From NCBI RefSeq assembly GCF_947504135.1, contig NZ_CANNGG010000004.1:186001-250000 (forward strand): 64,000 nt of DNA. Reading direction: 5' to 3'. Under the pieces are notes generated by a model, which did not search any database, was not told the DNA's origin, and saw only the letters and a list, made by a program, of their open reading frames with translations. Of the stretch, positions 40,422 to 51,492 are shown one piece after another. Within the stretch, counting starts at the first letter, position 1. Each line of letters opens with the position of its first letter. Source of the stretch: an uncultured Tenacibaculum sp. (GTDB lineage: Bacteria; Bacteroidota; Bacteroidia; Flavobacteriales; Flavobacteriaceae). Made by a program: the position numbers and the translations under genes.

Positions 40422-41237
40422 TTGGATAATAAAACACTTAATTGGAGAGAAAAATTACACGAAGTAATCTATGAAGCAGATACAACTGCTGGTAGGTTAT
40501 TTGATATTGCTTTATTATTTGTAATTTTAGCAAGTATTATATTAGTAATGCTTGAAAGTGTTGAAAGCTTTGACAATAAGCATCATAATTTCTTATACGT
40601 ATCTGAGTGGGTTATTACCATCTTTTTTTCAATTGAATACATCCTTCGAATAATTTCAATAAAAAAACCAACAAAATACATTTTTAGCTTTTATGGTATT
40701 ATAGATTTACTTTCTACTATTCCTATGTACCTAACGTTCTTTTTTGTGGGTACACATAGTAGTTTAATAGCATTAAGAGCATTACGTTTATTAAGAGTCT
40801 TCAGAATTTTAAAAGTCTCTAGATATATTGGGGAATCCAATCAATTAATAAAAGCTTTAAACGCTAGTAAAGCTAAAATTGGAGTATTTCTTTATTTTGT
40901 GTTGATTATCTGTATCATTTTAGGTTCCGTAATGTATTTTATTGAAGGGGCTGAAAACGGCTTTACAAGTATTCCTAGAAGCATTTATTGGTCAATAGTA
41001 ACACTTACAACCGTTGGTTATGGAGATATTGCTCCGCAAACCGCTTTAGGGCAATTTATTGCAAGTATTACAGTAATTATTGGTTATGCTATTATTGCGA
41101 TACCTACAGGAATTGTAAGTTCCGAAATGACTAAAAAAAAGGTACACCTAAACACTCAATCTTGCCCAAATTGCTCCTTTGAAGGACATAAAGATGATGC
41201 AAAATTTTGTTATCATTGCGGTACAAAACTGAACTAA
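40422..41237 (+). CDS. Voltage-gated-type potassium channel with C-terminal zinc ribbon
   Basis: RALRLLRVFRILKVSRY (S4-like), TLTTVGYGDIAP filter, C-terminal CPNCSFEGHKDDAKFCYHCGTKL. Confidence 0.9.
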   Translation: MDNKTLNWREKLHEVIYEADTTAGRLFDIALLFVILASIILVMLESVESFDNKHHNFLYVSEWVITIFFSIEYILRIISIKKPTKYIFSFYGIIDLLSTIPMYLTFFFVGTHSSLIALRALRLLRVFRILKVSRYIGESNQLIKALNASKAKIGVFLYFVLIICIILGSVMYFIEGAENGFTSIPRSIYWSIVTLTTVGYGDIAPQTALGQFIASITVIIGYAIIAIPTGIVSSEMTKKKVHLNTQSCPNCSFEGHKDDAKFCYHCGTKLN

Positions 41238-42164
41238 ATGTCTCAAAAAAACACATTAATTACGATTGTTGGTGCAACTGCTATTGGTAAAACAGCACTA
41301 AGCATTAAACTAGCTCAGCACTTTAATTGTGAAATTATTTCGTGTGACTCTCGTCAGTTTTATAAAGAAATGACTATAGGAACAGCAGTTCCAGATGCTG
41401 ATGAACTTGCTTCTGCTCCACATCATTTTATTCAAAACAGAAGTGTTTTTGAAAATTATTCAGTAGGACAGTTTGAAAAAGATGCATTAAAAACTCTAAA
41501 CGAACTATTTACTAAAAACCCTATTCAAATAATGGTAGGCGGAAGTGGTTTGTATGTAGATGCTGTTTTAAAAGGATTAGATTATTTTCCTGATGTAGAC
41601 TCACAAATAAGAGTAGATTTAACTACTGAGTTAGAAAACAAAGGTATAGAACACCTTCAAAACCAATTAAAAAACCTTGATTTAGAAGCTTACAACACAA
41701 TTGCTATAGATAATCCACATCGATTAATCCGTTCTTTAGAGATTTGTATAGGAACTGGAGAAACATACAGTTCTTTTAAAAATAAACCTAAAGCACCTCG
41801 TAATTTTCAATCTATAAAAATTGGATTGACAGCCGATAGAGAAATTATGTATGATCGTATTAATCGTCGTGTAGCTATTATGATTGAAAACGGTTTGATA
41901 GAAGAAGCTAAAAAACTACATCCTCATAAAAACCTAAACGCATTACAAACAGTAGGATATAGAGAGTTATTTGAATATTTTGAAGGTAACTTTGCTAAAG
42001 AATTTGCAATTGAAGAAATAAAGAAAAATTCTCGAAGATTTGCCAAACGCCAAGGAACTTGGTTTCGTAAAGACCCTGAAATTATTTGGTTCGATTTTCA
42101 AGAAGATGTAAATAACATTATCGCAACCATTGAGAGTAAAAAAATAAAATTTAACGAATTTTAA
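41238..42164 (+). CDS. miaA: tRNA dimethylallyltransferase
   Basis: IVGATAIGKTALSIKLA, EIISCDSRQFYKEMTIGTA, RRFAKRQGTWFRKD. Confidence 0.96.
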   Translation: MSQKNTLITIVGATAIGKTALSIKLAQHFNCEIISCDSRQFYKEMTIGTAVPDADELASAPHHFIQNRSVFENYSVGQFEKDALKTLNELFTKNPIQIMVGGSGLYVDAVLKGLDYFPDVDSQIRVDLTTELENKGIEHLQNQLKNLDLEAYNTIAIDNPHRLIRSLEICIGTGETYSSFKNKPKAPRNFQSIKIGLTADREIMYDRINRRVAIMIENGLIEEAKKLHPHKNLNALQTVGYRELFEYFEGNFAKEFAIEEIKKNSRRFAKRQGTWFRKDPEIIWFDFQEDVNNIIATIESKKIKFNEF

Positions 42165-42214
42165 GGGTCGTACATTAACCACTTTTTTATATTTGTCACA
42201 AAACACAGAAATTT

Positions 42215-42718
42215 ATGAAATTAAAAATCACATTTATACTCGCTTTATTTTTTATCGGATTTACAAATGCACAAACGAAAGTAGGTACAGTAGACAGTGA
42301 ATTAATAATTAGTAAAATGCCACAAATGAAAGGTGTTTTACAACGTGTAGAAAACTATGGTAAACAATTAGATTCTAGTTTTCAAATTAAAGCAACAGAG
42401 TATAAAACAAAGGTAGATTCTTTTAAAGCGGAAGAAAAAATAATGACGGATGATGATAAAAAAACACGTTTTCAAGAAATACAGGTGCTTGAACAAGAAA
42501 TGGCTAAATTTCGTCAAAACGGAACAGCAATGATGCAAATTCAAAGAGAACAAAGTTTACGCCCGTTATATAAAAAAGTAAGTGAAGTAATTGCTGAAGT
42601 AGCCAAAGAAAATGGTTATACCCAAATTTTAACAACTACAGGAAATGAATTTGGATATCTTGATGAGCGTTTTGATATTACAAAACTGGTATTAGACAAA
42701 CTAGGAATTAAAGAGTAA
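42215..42718 (+). CDS. OmpH/Skp family protein
   Basis: 167 aa; signal peptide; KVGTVDSELIISKMPQMKGV; coiled coil. Confidence 0.85.
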   Translation: MKLKITFILALFFIGFTNAQTKVGTVDSELIISKMPQMKGVLQRVENYGKQLDSSFQIKATEYKTKVDSFKAEEKIMTDDDKKTRFQEIQVLEQEMAKFRQNGTAMMQIQREQSLRPLYKKVSEVIAEVAKENGYTQILTTTGNEFGYLDERFDITKLVLDKLGIKE

Positions 42719-42724
42719 TTCTTT

Positions 42725-43546
42725 ATGTACCAAAAACAAAAAGACTTACAATTACAATACGAAGGATTTTTACAAACACCTTTTCTATGGCATGGAAAAG
42801 GTGTTTTTGATTTAGAACAATTTCCTACTTCAACAACTCGAACAACTTCGTTTAACCAAGAAATCACACAAAAATTACGTTTAGGAAAATTGGTAGAACG
42901 TTTTGTTTCATTTCAATTAAACCAAGATACTTCTGTATCAATCCTTGCTGAAAACATTCAAATTCAAAAAGAAAAAATTACCGTAGGTGAATTGGATTGT
43001 TTGCTATTAAAAAATGAGAAACCAATTCATTTAGAAGTTATATATAAATTCTATTTGTATGATGCTACTGTTGGTAACTCTGAAGTTGAACATTGGATTG
43101 GACCAAATCGACGAGATTCTCTTATTCAAAAGCTAACAAAGCTTCAAGAAAAACAATTACCACTACTCTACTCCAATCATACTAAAACTTATTTAGATGA
43201 ATTAAAGTTGAATGTAGATAAAATAATACAACAAGTATACTTTAAAGCACAATTATTTGTTCCTTTAAAAGACTTCGGAAAAAACTTTAAACAACTAAAT
43301 AATGAGTGTATTTATGGATTTTATATTTACCCGAAAGAGTTACCACAATTTTCCGATTGTAAATTCTATATTCCAACTAAACACAACTGGTTAGTAAATC
43401 CATATTCAAATATTAACTGGTTAACTTTTGAAACTTTTCAAAATAAACTTCAACAATTTTTAAATGAAGAAAATGCTCCTCTTTGCTGGCTAAAGAAATC
43501 AAACGGTGAACTTTTTAAATTTTTTGTGGTCTGGTGGAATAATTAG
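42725..43546 (+). CDS. DUF1853 family protein
   Basis: LGKLVERFVSFQL, GELDCLLLKNEKPIHLEVIYKFYLYD, WIGPNRRDSLIQKLTKL. Confidence 0.85.
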   Translation: MYQKQKDLQLQYEGFLQTPFLWHGKGVFDLEQFPTSTTRTTSFNQEITQKLRLGKLVERFVSFQLNQDTSVSILAENIQIQKEKITVGELDCLLLKNEKPIHLEVIYKFYLYDATVGNSEVEHWIGPNRRDSLIQKLTKLQEKQLPLLYSNHTKTYLDELKLNVDKIIQQVYFKAQLFVPLKDFGKNFKQLNNECIYGFYIYPKELPQFSDCKFYIPTKHNWLVNPYSNINWLTFETFQNKLQQFLNEENAPLCWLKKSNGELFKFFVVWWNN

Positions 43547-43588
43547 TGTATTTCAAATTACTTATTAAATTTGCCTACAAAAAAATCT

Positions 43589-43987
43589 ATGAAATATTTC
43601 AAACTCTCTTTTTTACTTCTATTCACTTTAACCACATTAACATCTTGTTTTGAAGTCGAAGAAGACATACTTTCTTGTATTGATGTCGACATAGCTTTTG
43701 AAAATGATTATTCTAAATTAGAAGCTGAAGTTTATTCGAGTAAGTATATAGAAGTTAACCTAATAAATGAATGTGACTTAGATACAAGAGTCACTGGAAT
43801 AAAAGTTGAAGGCCAACACCGTGAAGACTTTCAGGTTAAAGGTCTATCAATAGGTACAAATATAACAACAGCTACTTACTTTGATGTTGTTTTTACTCCT
43901 ACACATATAGGTACTAGAAATGTAATTATTGTAATAAAGCACGAGCTAGGAGAATTGGTAATTAACTTATCAGGTGAAGGAATATAA
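43589..43987 (+). CDS. Hypothetical lipoprotein
   Basis: ATG at 43589; lipobox TLTSCFE; C-terminal beta-rich domain. Confidence 0.7.
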   Translation: MKYFKLSFLLLFTLTTLTSCFEVEEDILSCIDVDIAFENDYSKLEAEVYSSKYIEVNLINECDLDTRVTGIKVEGQHREDFQVKGLSIGTNITTATYFDVVFTPTHIGTRNVIIVIKHELGELVINLSGEGI

Positions 43988-44000
43988 CTTTTAGTAGTAA

Positions 44001-44032
44001 AAAACGCTTAGAAATGATTTTCTAAGCGTTTT
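44001..44032. terminator. Bidirectional terminator hairpin
   Basis: aaaacgcttagaaa-tgat-tttctaagcgtttt between convergent genes. Confidence 0.8.
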
Positions 44033-44043
44033 AGTTTTTCTAA

Positions 44044-44718
44044 TTATAATTTTGCGAATAATTTTTCTGCAACTAATTCTGATGATGCTGGATTTTGTCC
44101 CGTAATTAAATTACTGTCTTCAATCACATATTCTTGCCAATCTCCTGCTTTACTATAGATTCCTCCATTATTTTTTAACTCATCTTCCACTAAAAATGGT
44201 ACAATTGAAGTTAATTGCACTGCATCTTCTTCTGTATTAGAAAAACCAGTTACTTTTTTATCTTTAACTAAAGGTTCTCCATTTACTTTAGCATCTTTTA
44301 ATACTATAGGTGCATGACAAACAGCTCCTACTGGTTTATTGTTTGTATAAAAAGTTTCTATTAAAGCTACAGAATCTTTATTTTCAGCTAAATCCCATAA
44401 AGGTCCATGTCCTCCAGGGTAAAAAATAGCATCATAATCACCTTCTTTAACTTCACTCAATTTCATTGTGTTTGCCAATACAGCTTGAAGTTCTTCATCT
44501 TTATTAAAACGATGTGTAGCTGGTGTTTGAAAATCTGGTTCGTTACTTTTTGGATCAATTGGAGGTTGTCCTCCTTTTGGAGATGCTAAAGTTACTTCTA
44601 CTCCTTTATCTTTTAATAAATAATAAGGTGCTGCAAATTCTTCAATCCAAAATCCTGTTTTTTCCCCTGTATCTCCTAGTTCTTCATGACTAGTAAGTAC
44701 AAATACTACTTTTTTCAT
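44044..44718 (-). CDS. DJ-1/PfpI type 1 glutamine amidotransferase-like protein
   Basis: DAIFYPGGHGPLWDLAE, VGAVCHAPIVL. Confidence 0.92.
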   Translation of the reverse strand: MKKVVFVLTSHEELGDTGEKTGFWIEEFAAPYYLLKDKGVEVTLASPKGGQPPIDPKSNEPDFQTPATHRFNKDEELQAVLANTMKLSEVKEGDYDAIFYPGGHGPLWDLAENKDSVALIETFYTNNKPVGAVCHAPIVLKDAKVNGEPLVKDKKVTGFSNTEEDAVQLTSIVPFLVEDELKNNGGIYSKAGDWQEYVIEDSNLITGQNPASSELVAEKLFAKL

Positions 44719-44795
44719 ATTATTTCTATTTTTAAGTTACCCCAAAATTAGAATATGAAAATTGTAAAAAAATTGATGTATGGTAATAAAGAGGC

Positions 44796-45365
44796 TTATA
44801 ATGTATCTTTTCGTATTCTACTTAAACTTTCGGTTGTTATTCCTAAATAAGATGCTAAATGATAGTTTTTAATTTGTTGCTCTATGTTTGGATAGGTTTG
44901 TAAAAACAAATGATACCTTTCTTTAGCTGATAATACTAAGTTATTTAAAATTCTCTTCTGAAATCGTACCGTTGAGCGTTCTAACTTTTTTCTAAAAAAA
45001 TGTTCTATTTTGGGTACTTTTTCATAGATACTATCCAAATCGCTCTTGGCTACTTTTAACACAGTAGCATCTGTAATACACTCAATAGAAAGTACAGATT
45101 CTGATTCGGAAAAATAACCTATATAATCACTAATCCACCAATCATTAATAGCAAATTGTATCGTGTGCTCTTTTCCTTTAGCATCCATAAAAAATGTTCG
45201 TAAACACCCTTTTACCACATAGTATTGATAGTATACTTTTTCGTTAGTATGTAAAATGGTATCCCCTTTTTTATAGGTTACTTCCGAAAAAATACTCTCA
45301 ACTACTTTTAATTCTTCATTTTCTAATTGAAGATCTTTAAATACATTACTAACAGATGTACACAT
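44796..45365 (-). CDS. Crp/Fnr family cyclic-nucleotide-binding-like regulator
   Basis: 189 aa; cNMP-binding fold and C-terminal HTH YLGITTESLSRIRK. Confidence 0.85.
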   Translation of the reverse strand: MCTSVSNVFKDLQLENEELKVVESIFSEVTYKKGDTILHTNEKVYYQYYVVKGCLRTFFMDAKGKEHTIQFAINDWWISDYIGYFSESESVLSIECITDATVLKVAKSDLDSIYEKVPKIEHFFRKKLERSTVRFQKRILNNLVLSAKERYHLFLQTYPNIEQQIKNYHLASYLGITTESLSRIRKDTL

Positions 45366-45375
45366 TATAAAAACA

Positions 45376-46533
45376 TTATAGTAGTAATCCCTCTAAATAG
45401 TGTTGCTCTATTTGATAAGTTTCTTTTAAATCTGAAATTTTAGCTTCAATACGTTTTTTATCTACTTTTTTAGATGATTTAGCACCTATCAACATTACAT
45501 TTTTACGTGTATGTTCGTTGCTTATAAATTCAAAAACTTTCGTAGTATAATTATTCTTCTCTAAAATTAAAGCGCGTATGGTGTCAGTAACCATTTCAAA
45601 CTGACGTTCTTTAAAAATTCCATATTTTAATAAGGGACTCTCCTGTTCTTTTCCTTTTACTTGTTTACGAATTTGTTTATGACAACACGGAGCACAAACA
45701 ATCAATTCTGCTTTTGAAACCAAACCTTTGTATATAGCATCATCTGTAGCTGTATCACAAGCATGTAAAGCTATTAAAATATCTATTTTATTGTTATCGT
45801 ACTCCTGAATTGGTTGTGCTACAAACAATAAGCCCTTAAAATCACACTTTTTGGCAATATCGTTACAGTAATTCACCAAACTTTCTCGTAGCTCAATACC
45901 TGTAACGCTTGCTGTATACCCTTTCTGATTCACCAAATAATCATACAAAGCAAAAGTTAAATAGCCTTTTCCTGAACCCATATCAACAATATTGATATGA
46001 TTAGGTAACTTAACCGATTGTATCTGCGCTTCGATAATTTCTAAATACTTGTTAATTTGACGGTATTTATCCGCCATTTTAGGAATTACCCTTCCTTCTT
46101 TATCTGTTACACCTAAGTGATACAAATACGCACTATTTTCTGCTCTCTTTTCTTTAGGTTTATCGTGTGTTTCAGGTAATTTATTTTTAAAACTTGGTTT
46201 TGTGGTTTTAAAGCTCACCTTTTTCTTTTTTGATATAAAGACCAACAAATCGTTCGATAGTGTAAATAAAGTTGCAGCTCTAAATTTTTCAGAAAGTAAA
46301 TTTGTTAATTCTTCTACACTTTCTTCAAAATCATAGTTTTTAACTTGGTCATTTGTAGTATATCTATATAAAAACTGAAAATGTTTTTCTCCTTTTAATT
46401 CAATTTGTCGAACATACACATTTGACAATTCGTCACTTTTACGAATAGGTTTACTTACCGTTAGTTTTACAAAATCATTTTTTTGAATACTATTTTGAAA
46501 TTCAGTAAACAGTTGATGTAAGGCTTCTTTCAT
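45376..46533 (-). CDS. Class I SAM-dependent methyltransferase
   Basis: VDMGSGKGYLTFALYDYL, ALHACDTATDDAIY, CAPCCHKQIR. Confidence 0.85.
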   Translation of the reverse strand: MKEALHQLFTEFQNSIQKNDFVKLTVSKPIRKSDELSNVYVRQIELKGEKHFQFLYRYTTNDQVKNYDFEESVEELTNLLSEKFRAATLFTLSNDLLVFISKKKKVSFKTTKPSFKNKLPETHDKPKEKRAENSAYLYHLGVTDKEGRVIPKMADKYRQINKYLEIIEAQIQSVKLPNHINIVDMGSGKGYLTFALYDYLVNQKGYTASVTGIELRESLVNYCNDIAKKCDFKGLLFVAQPIQEYDNNKIDILIALHACDTATDDAIYKGLVSKAELIVCAPCCHKQIRKQVKGKEQESPLLKYGIFKERQFEMVTDTIRALILEKNNYTTKVFEFISNEHTRKNVMLIGAKSSKKVDKKRIEAKISDLKETYQIEQHYLEGLLL

Positions 46534-46551
46534 GTTGCAAAAATACTATCT

Positions 46552-47139
46552 TTATTTTACTCTACTTTGTAAAACTTCTTCAATATCAGTAATTGTAAAA
46601 CCTTTAGCTTTTAGTAAGATTAAATAGTGATATAATAAATCGGCAGCCTCGTTTTTAAATAATTCATCATTATTGTCTTTCGCTTCAATAACTACTTCTA
46701 CAGCCTCCTCTCCTACTTTTTGAGCTACTTTATTAATGCCTTTTTTAAAAAGTTTATTTGTGTAAGACGTTTCAACATCATTATCTATTCTGTCAGAAAT
46801 AGTACTTTCTAGCGAATATAAAAAACCTTTAGAGGTTTCTTCTCCAAAACAAGAAGTTGTTCCTTTATGACAGGTTGGTCCTTCTGGAGTTACTTTAATC
46901 AATAAAGTATCATTATCACAATCTATTTGAATATCTTTTACCCATAAAAAATTTCCTGATTCTTCACCTTTTGTCCAAAGTCTATTTTTACTTCGGCTAT
47001 AAAAAGTAACTTTTCCTTCTTTTTGTGTTTTGGTAAAGGCTTCATTATTCATATGACCTAGCATTAACACCTGCAAAGTAGTATTGTTTTGAATAACAAC
47101 AGGAACTAACCCATTTCCTTTTGTAAAATCTATATTCAT
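46552..47139 (-). CDS. hisIE: Bifunctional phosphoribosyl-AMP cyclohydrolase / phosphoribosyl-ATP diphosphatase
   Basis: [43 protein letters not shown]. Confidence 0.95.
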   Translation of the reverse strand: MNIDFTKGNGLVPVVIQNNTTLQVLMLGHMNNEAFTKTQKEGKVTFYSRSKNRLWTKGEESGNFLWVKDIQIDCDNDTLLIKVTPEGPTCHKGTTSCFGEETSKGFLYSLESTISDRIDNDVETSYTNKLFKKGINKVAQKVGEEAVEVVIEAKDNNDELFKNEAADLLYHYLILLKAKGFTITDIEEVLQSRVK

Positions 47140-47888
47140 CGTATAGGAATATTTTGTGTTTTTAATTCGTTTTTTAATGTTGGTATAGGGATTTCACTAA
47201 AGTGAAAAATGCTAGCAGCTAATCCCGCACTAGCTTCGGTTTTGGTAAATACTTCTGTAAAGTGCTCTGCTTTTCCTGCTCCCCCTGAAGCTATTACAGG
47301 AATATTTACCGTTTTACTAACTACATTGGTTACTTCAATGTCAAATCCTTTTTTGGTACCATCACTATTCATGGAGGTTAATAGAATTTCACCAGCTCCT
47401 AATTTTTCTACCTCTTTTGCCCAACTCACAGTTTCTAATTCGGTTTCAACAGTACCTCCTTTAGTGAACACTTTCCAATTACCATTTACATTTTTAGTAT
47501 CAATCGCAACCACAACAAACTGACTTCCGAATCGGTTTTTTAAATCAGTAATTAATTGCGGATTTTTAACTGCAGAAGAGTTGATACTCACTTTATCTGC
47601 ACCTGCTTGGATTAAAGCCACTGCATCCTCTACAGCACTAATTCCTCCACCAACAGTAAATGGAATATTAATTTCTTGTGCTATCGTTTTTACTAATTCT
47701 ACTAAAGTTTTTCTATTTTCTAACGTAGCCGTAATGTCCAGAAAAACCAACTCATCAGCTCCTTGTTTCACGTACTGTTTAGCCAATTCAACTGGATCTC
47801 CAGCATCTTTAATATCTATAAAATTAACTCCTTTTACAGTTCGTCCGTTTTTTATATCCAAACACGGGATAATTCTTTTCTTTAACAT
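47136..47888 (-). CDS. hisF: Imidazole glycerol phosphate synthase subunit HisF
   Basis: [23 protein letters not shown]. Confidence 0.97.
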   Translation of the reverse strand: MLKKRIIPCLDIKNGRTVKGVNFIDIKDAGDPVELAKQYVKQGADELVFLDITATLENRKTLVELVKTIAQEINIPFTVGGGISAVEDAVALIQAGADKVSINSSAVKNPQLITDLKNRFGSQFVVVAIDTKNVNGNWKVFTKGGTVETELETVSWAKEVEKLGAGEILLTSMNSDGTKKGFDIEVTNVVSKTVNIPVIASGGAGKAEHFTEVFTKTEASAGLAASIFHFSEIPIPTLKNELKTQNIPIR

Positions 47889-47891
47889 GTT

Positions 47892-48608
47892 TTAGCTTAT
47901 AAATTCTTGTAATTCTTTTAAACTTATATTTCCTTCATAAATGGCTTTTCCTACAATGGCTCCTTCACAACCAATTTCTTTTAATCGATGTAAGTCATTG
48001 ATATTGGCTACTCCTCCACTGGCTATTAAGTTGACTGAGGTTTTACTCATAATTTCAAGATATAAATCTAAAGAAGCGCCTTGTAACATTCCATCTTTAG
48101 CTACATCGGTACAAATAGTATTCGCAATACCTATTTCTTGATATTCACTTATAAACTCAACAACATCAACTTCTGAGGTTTCTAACCAACCATTAGTTGC
48201 TATTTTCCTGTCTTTACAATCGGCTCCTAAAATTATTTTATCCTTTCCATATTTAGTCAACCATCCAATAAATGTATCCGGATTCTTTACAGCTATACTA
48301 CCTCCTGTTATTTGATTAGCGCCACTTTCAAATGCAATTCGAGCATCTTCATCTGACTTTAAACCTCCTCCAAAATCAATTTTTAAATTGGTTTTTGTTG
48401 CTATTTGTTCTACTATTTTATAGTTTATAATTTTACTCGATTTTGCCCCGTCTAAATCAACAACATGTAAGTATTCTATTCCGTTTGTCTCAAACTCTTT
48501 CGCTACTTCTAACGGGTTCTCGTTATATATTTTTTTGGTATTGTAGTCGCCTTTAGTCAAACGAACACATTTACCTTCTATGATATCTATTGCGGGTATA
48601 ATTCTCAT
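47892..48608 (-). CDS. hisA: Phosphoribosylformimino-5-aminoimidazole carboxamide ribotide isomerase
   Basis: [22 protein letters not shown]. Confidence 0.96.
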   Translation of the reverse strand: MRIIPAIDIIEGKCVRLTKGDYNTKKIYNENPLEVAKEFETNGIEYLHVVDLDGAKSSKIINYKIVEQIATKTNLKIDFGGGLKSDEDARIAFESGANQITGGSIAVKNPDTFIGWLTKYGKDKIILGADCKDRKIATNGWLETSEVDVVEFISEYQEIGIANTICTDVAKDGMLQGASLDLYLEIMSKTSVNLIASGGVANINDLHRLKEIGCEGAIVGKAIYEGNISLKELQEFIS

Positions 48609-48620
48609 TTTAATTTCTTT

Positions 48621-49211
48621 TTATAACTCTAAAAAATTCTTCAATAATTGCTCTCCTACATCAGCTGATTTTTCAGGGTGAAACTGCATCGCATAAAAAT
48701 TATCTTTCTGTATAATGGTACTAAACGGAGTAATATAATCACAGGTTGCTAGTGTGTTTTCACATACTTCTGCATAATACCCATGAACGTAATACACATC
48801 ATCATTTAGAGTTATATTTTTTAGTAATTCAGCTGACTTTAATTCCGAAAAATTATTCCACCCTATGTGCGAGACTTTTTCTTTTGGAGGAAACTGTTTC
48901 GTACGTGCATCAAAAATGCCCAAACATTTGGTATTTCCTTCCTCTGAATATGTACACATTAGTTGTAGTCCTAAACAAATTCCTAATACCGGTTGTTTTA
49001 ATGAGGCTATTAATTCATCAAGATTTCTTTCTTTCAAGTATTGCATTGCTGAACCAGCTTCTCCAACTCCTGGAAATATTACTTTATCTGCCAATTGTAT
49101 TTCTGCTGGATTATCTGTGATAATACTTTCGTACCCCAAGCGAGTTAGCGAATTTTGTACAGATCGTATATTTCCTGCATTATATTTTATAATAGCTATC
49201 ATATTTTTCAA
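48621..49211 (-). CDS. hisH: Imidazole glycerol phosphate synthase subunit HisH
   Basis: NAGNIRSVQNSLTRLG, GICLGLQLM, FHPEKS. Confidence 0.96.
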   Translation of the reverse strand: MKNMIAIIKYNAGNIRSVQNSLTRLGYESIITDNPAEIQLADKVIFPGVGEAGSAMQYLKERNLDELIASLKQPVLGICLGLQLMCTYSEEGNTKCLGIFDARTKQFPPKEKVSHIGWNNFSELKSAELLKNITLNDDVYYVHGYYAEVCENTLATCDYITPFSTIIQKDNFYAMQFHPEKSADVGEQLLKNFLEL

Positions 49212-49286
49212 TTATCATTTATCAATCATCAGTTACCTATTATTCTCTTTAACCATTGTCTACCGATAATTGATTATTGTTCATTG

Positions 49287-50420
49287 TTATAAAACTCCTT
49301 TTGTTGATGGTAAAATCATCTTTTCTACATCTCTTTTTACAGCAACTTTTATAGCTTTTGCAAAAGCTTTGAAAATGGCTTCTATTTTATGGTGCTCGTT
49401 AATACCTTCTGCTTTAATATTCAAATTACATTTAGCACCATCTGTAAACGACTTAAAGAAGTGATAAAACATTTCCGTAGGCATTTTACCTATCATTTCT
49501 CGTTTAAAATCTGCTTCCCATACCAACCAGTTTCTACCACCAAAATCGATGGCTACTTGAGCTAAGCAATCGTCCATAGGTAAACAGAACCCGTAACGTT
49601 CAATCCCTAATTTGTTACCAAGAACTTTATTAAAAACTTCTCCCAAGGCAATCGCTGTATCTTCAATAGTGTGGTGCTCGTCTACTTCTAAATCACCTTT
49701 TACTTGTATATTTAGATCCATTTGACCATGACGTGCTATTTGATCTAACATATGATCGAAAAAAGCAATACCTGTATCAATCGTACTTTTCCCTGTTCCG
49801 TCTAAATTTACTTCTATTTTTATTTGAGTTTCATTAGTGTTTCTTTCAATAGAGGCAGAACGTTCTTCTAATTTTAAAAACTCATAAATAGTGTTCCAAT
49901 CGTTACTCTCTAAAGCTATAAAATCATCTAGTTCCTCTCTTTTTACAGTAATTTCATCAGTTCCTAAATTCGTTTCATCATTTATGTAAATTCCTTGAGC
50001 ACCTAAATTTTTAGCGAGTTCTACATCGGTTAAACGGTCACCAATCACAAAAGAGTTTTTCAAATCATATTCTTTAGAGAAATATTTTGTTAATAAGCCT
50101 GTGTTTGGTTTTCTTGTAGGTTGGTTGTCTTTAGCAAAGGTTCTGTCAATGATTTCTTCTGCGAACTCAATACCTTCTTCTTTTAAGGTATTCATCACAA
50201 AGTTGTGTACTGGCCAAAACGTGTTTTCTGGATATACCTCTGTTCCTAATCCATCTTGATTAGTAACTAACACTAATTCAAAGTCAAGTTCTTTGGCTAT
50301 TTTACTCAATCCTTGAAAAACCTTTGGATAGAATTGTAATTTCTCAAATGAATCTGTTTGTTCATCTGATGGTTCTTTGATTAACGTACCATCTCTATCT
50401 ATAAATAATATTTTTTTCAT
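49287..50420 (-). CDS. hisB: Bifunctional histidinol-phosphatase / imidazoleglycerol-phosphate dehydratase
   Basis: HAD domain [13 protein letters not shown] plus [31 protein letters not shown] at 50420 preferred. Confidence 0.95.
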   Translation of the reverse strand: MKKILFIDRDGTLIKEPSDEQTDSFEKLQFYPKVFQGLSKIAKELDFELVLVTNQDGLGTEVYPENTFWPVHNFVMNTLKEEGIEFAEEIIDRTFAKDNQPTRKPNTGLLTKYFSKEYDLKNSFVIGDRLTDVELAKNLGAQGIYINDETNLGTDEITVKREELDDFIALESNDWNTIYEFLKLEERSASIERNTNETQIKIEVNLDGTGKSTIDTGIAFFDHMLDQIARHGQMDLNIQVKGDLEVDEHHTIEDTAIALGEVFNKVLGNKLGIERYGFCLPMDDCLAQVAIDFGGRNWLVWEADFKREMIGKMPTEMFYHFFKSFTDGAKCNLNIKAEGINEHHKIEAIFKAFAKAIKVAVKRDVEKMILPSTKGVL

Positions 50421-50433
50421 CGTCTTTTTAAAT

Positions 50434-51492
50434 TTAAAGTGAATTTTCAACTTTATCAGATGTAACACTCAACTCCATTAATGCTGTCATTAATTTTTTG
50501 TTTTCTTTCTCACTTCCTACTGTAATTCGTATGCAATTATTTACCAAGCTATTCCTGTTTCTCGTTATAATTTTTTGAGCTACTAATTGAGTATATAACT
50601 CATTCGCATTTGTAACCTCTATTAGTATAAAATTAGCATCTGAAGGATATACTTTTTTAACCAGCTCAATTTCTTGCAGCTGCTTTTCTAATTTTTCCTT
50701 TTCATTGAGAATGATATTTTTCTCAATCTCAAACTGTGCTAAGTTATCTAACTTATTAAGTACAGCTTCTTGATTTAAAGCACTGATATTATAAGGTGAC
50801 TTCACCTTGTTGTATATATCAATGATTTCTTTACTAGCATAGGCTAATCCTACTCTAACACCTGCCAATCCCCATGCTTTACTAAAGGTTTGACTTATAA
50901 TTAAATTAGGGTAATTTTTTAATTGATTTATAAAAGATTCTTTAGAACTAAAATCAATATAAGCTTCATCAATAATTACAATTCCTTTAATTTTACTAAG
51001 AATAAACTCAATTGTTTCATCTTCAAAACAGTTACCTGTTGGGTTATTTGGTGAACAAATGAATATTATTTTTAAATTTTCATCTTCTAAATAACATTCT
51101 AAAACATCTGTATTTATCTGAAAATCTTGATTTAAAGCTAATTCAATCAATTCAACATCATTAATAGCTGCGGAAACATTATACATTCCATAAGAGGGTG
51201 TAAAAGTTAGTGCTTTATCTTTCCCTGGATTACAAAATATTCTAAATGCTAAATCGATTACTTCATCACTTCCATTTCCTATAAAGATTTGATTTTCGTT
51301 TACACCTTTAATTTCAGACAATCGTTTTTTAATAGCTGCTTGTTGTGGGTCTGGATAACGATTCAAGGTACCAAACGGATTCTCATTAGCGTCTAAATAC
51401 ACTTCAGCAACGCCTTTGAATTCATCTCTAGCAGAAGAATAGGCTTTTAGCTGTTGAATATTAGGTCGTACTATTTTTTCTAAATTAAACAT
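50434..51492 (-). CDS. hisC: Histidinol-phosphate aminotransferase
   Basis: [47 protein letters not shown]. Confidence 0.96.
   Translation of the reverse strand: MFNLEKIVRPNIQQLKAYSSARDEFKGVAEVYLDANENPFGTLNRYPDPQQAAIKKRLSEIKGVNENQIFIGNGSDEVIDLAFRIFCNPGKDKALTFTPSYGMYNVSAAINDVELIELALNQDFQINTDVLECYLEDENLKIIFICSPNNPTGNCFEDETIEFILSKIKGIVIIDEAYIDFSSKESFINQLKNYPNLIISQTFSKAWGLAGVRVGLAYASKEIIDIYNKVKSPYNISALNQEAVLNKLDNLAQFEIEKNIILNEKEKLEKQLQEIELVKKVYPSDANFILIEVTNANELYTQLVAQKIITRNRNSLVNNCIRITVGSEKENKKLMTALMELSVTSDKVENSL

Noticed and set aside
47209-49464. Plus-strand ORFs opposite hisF, hisA, hisH and hisB
   Set aside because: Antisense to conserved biosynthetic genes and lacking domains.
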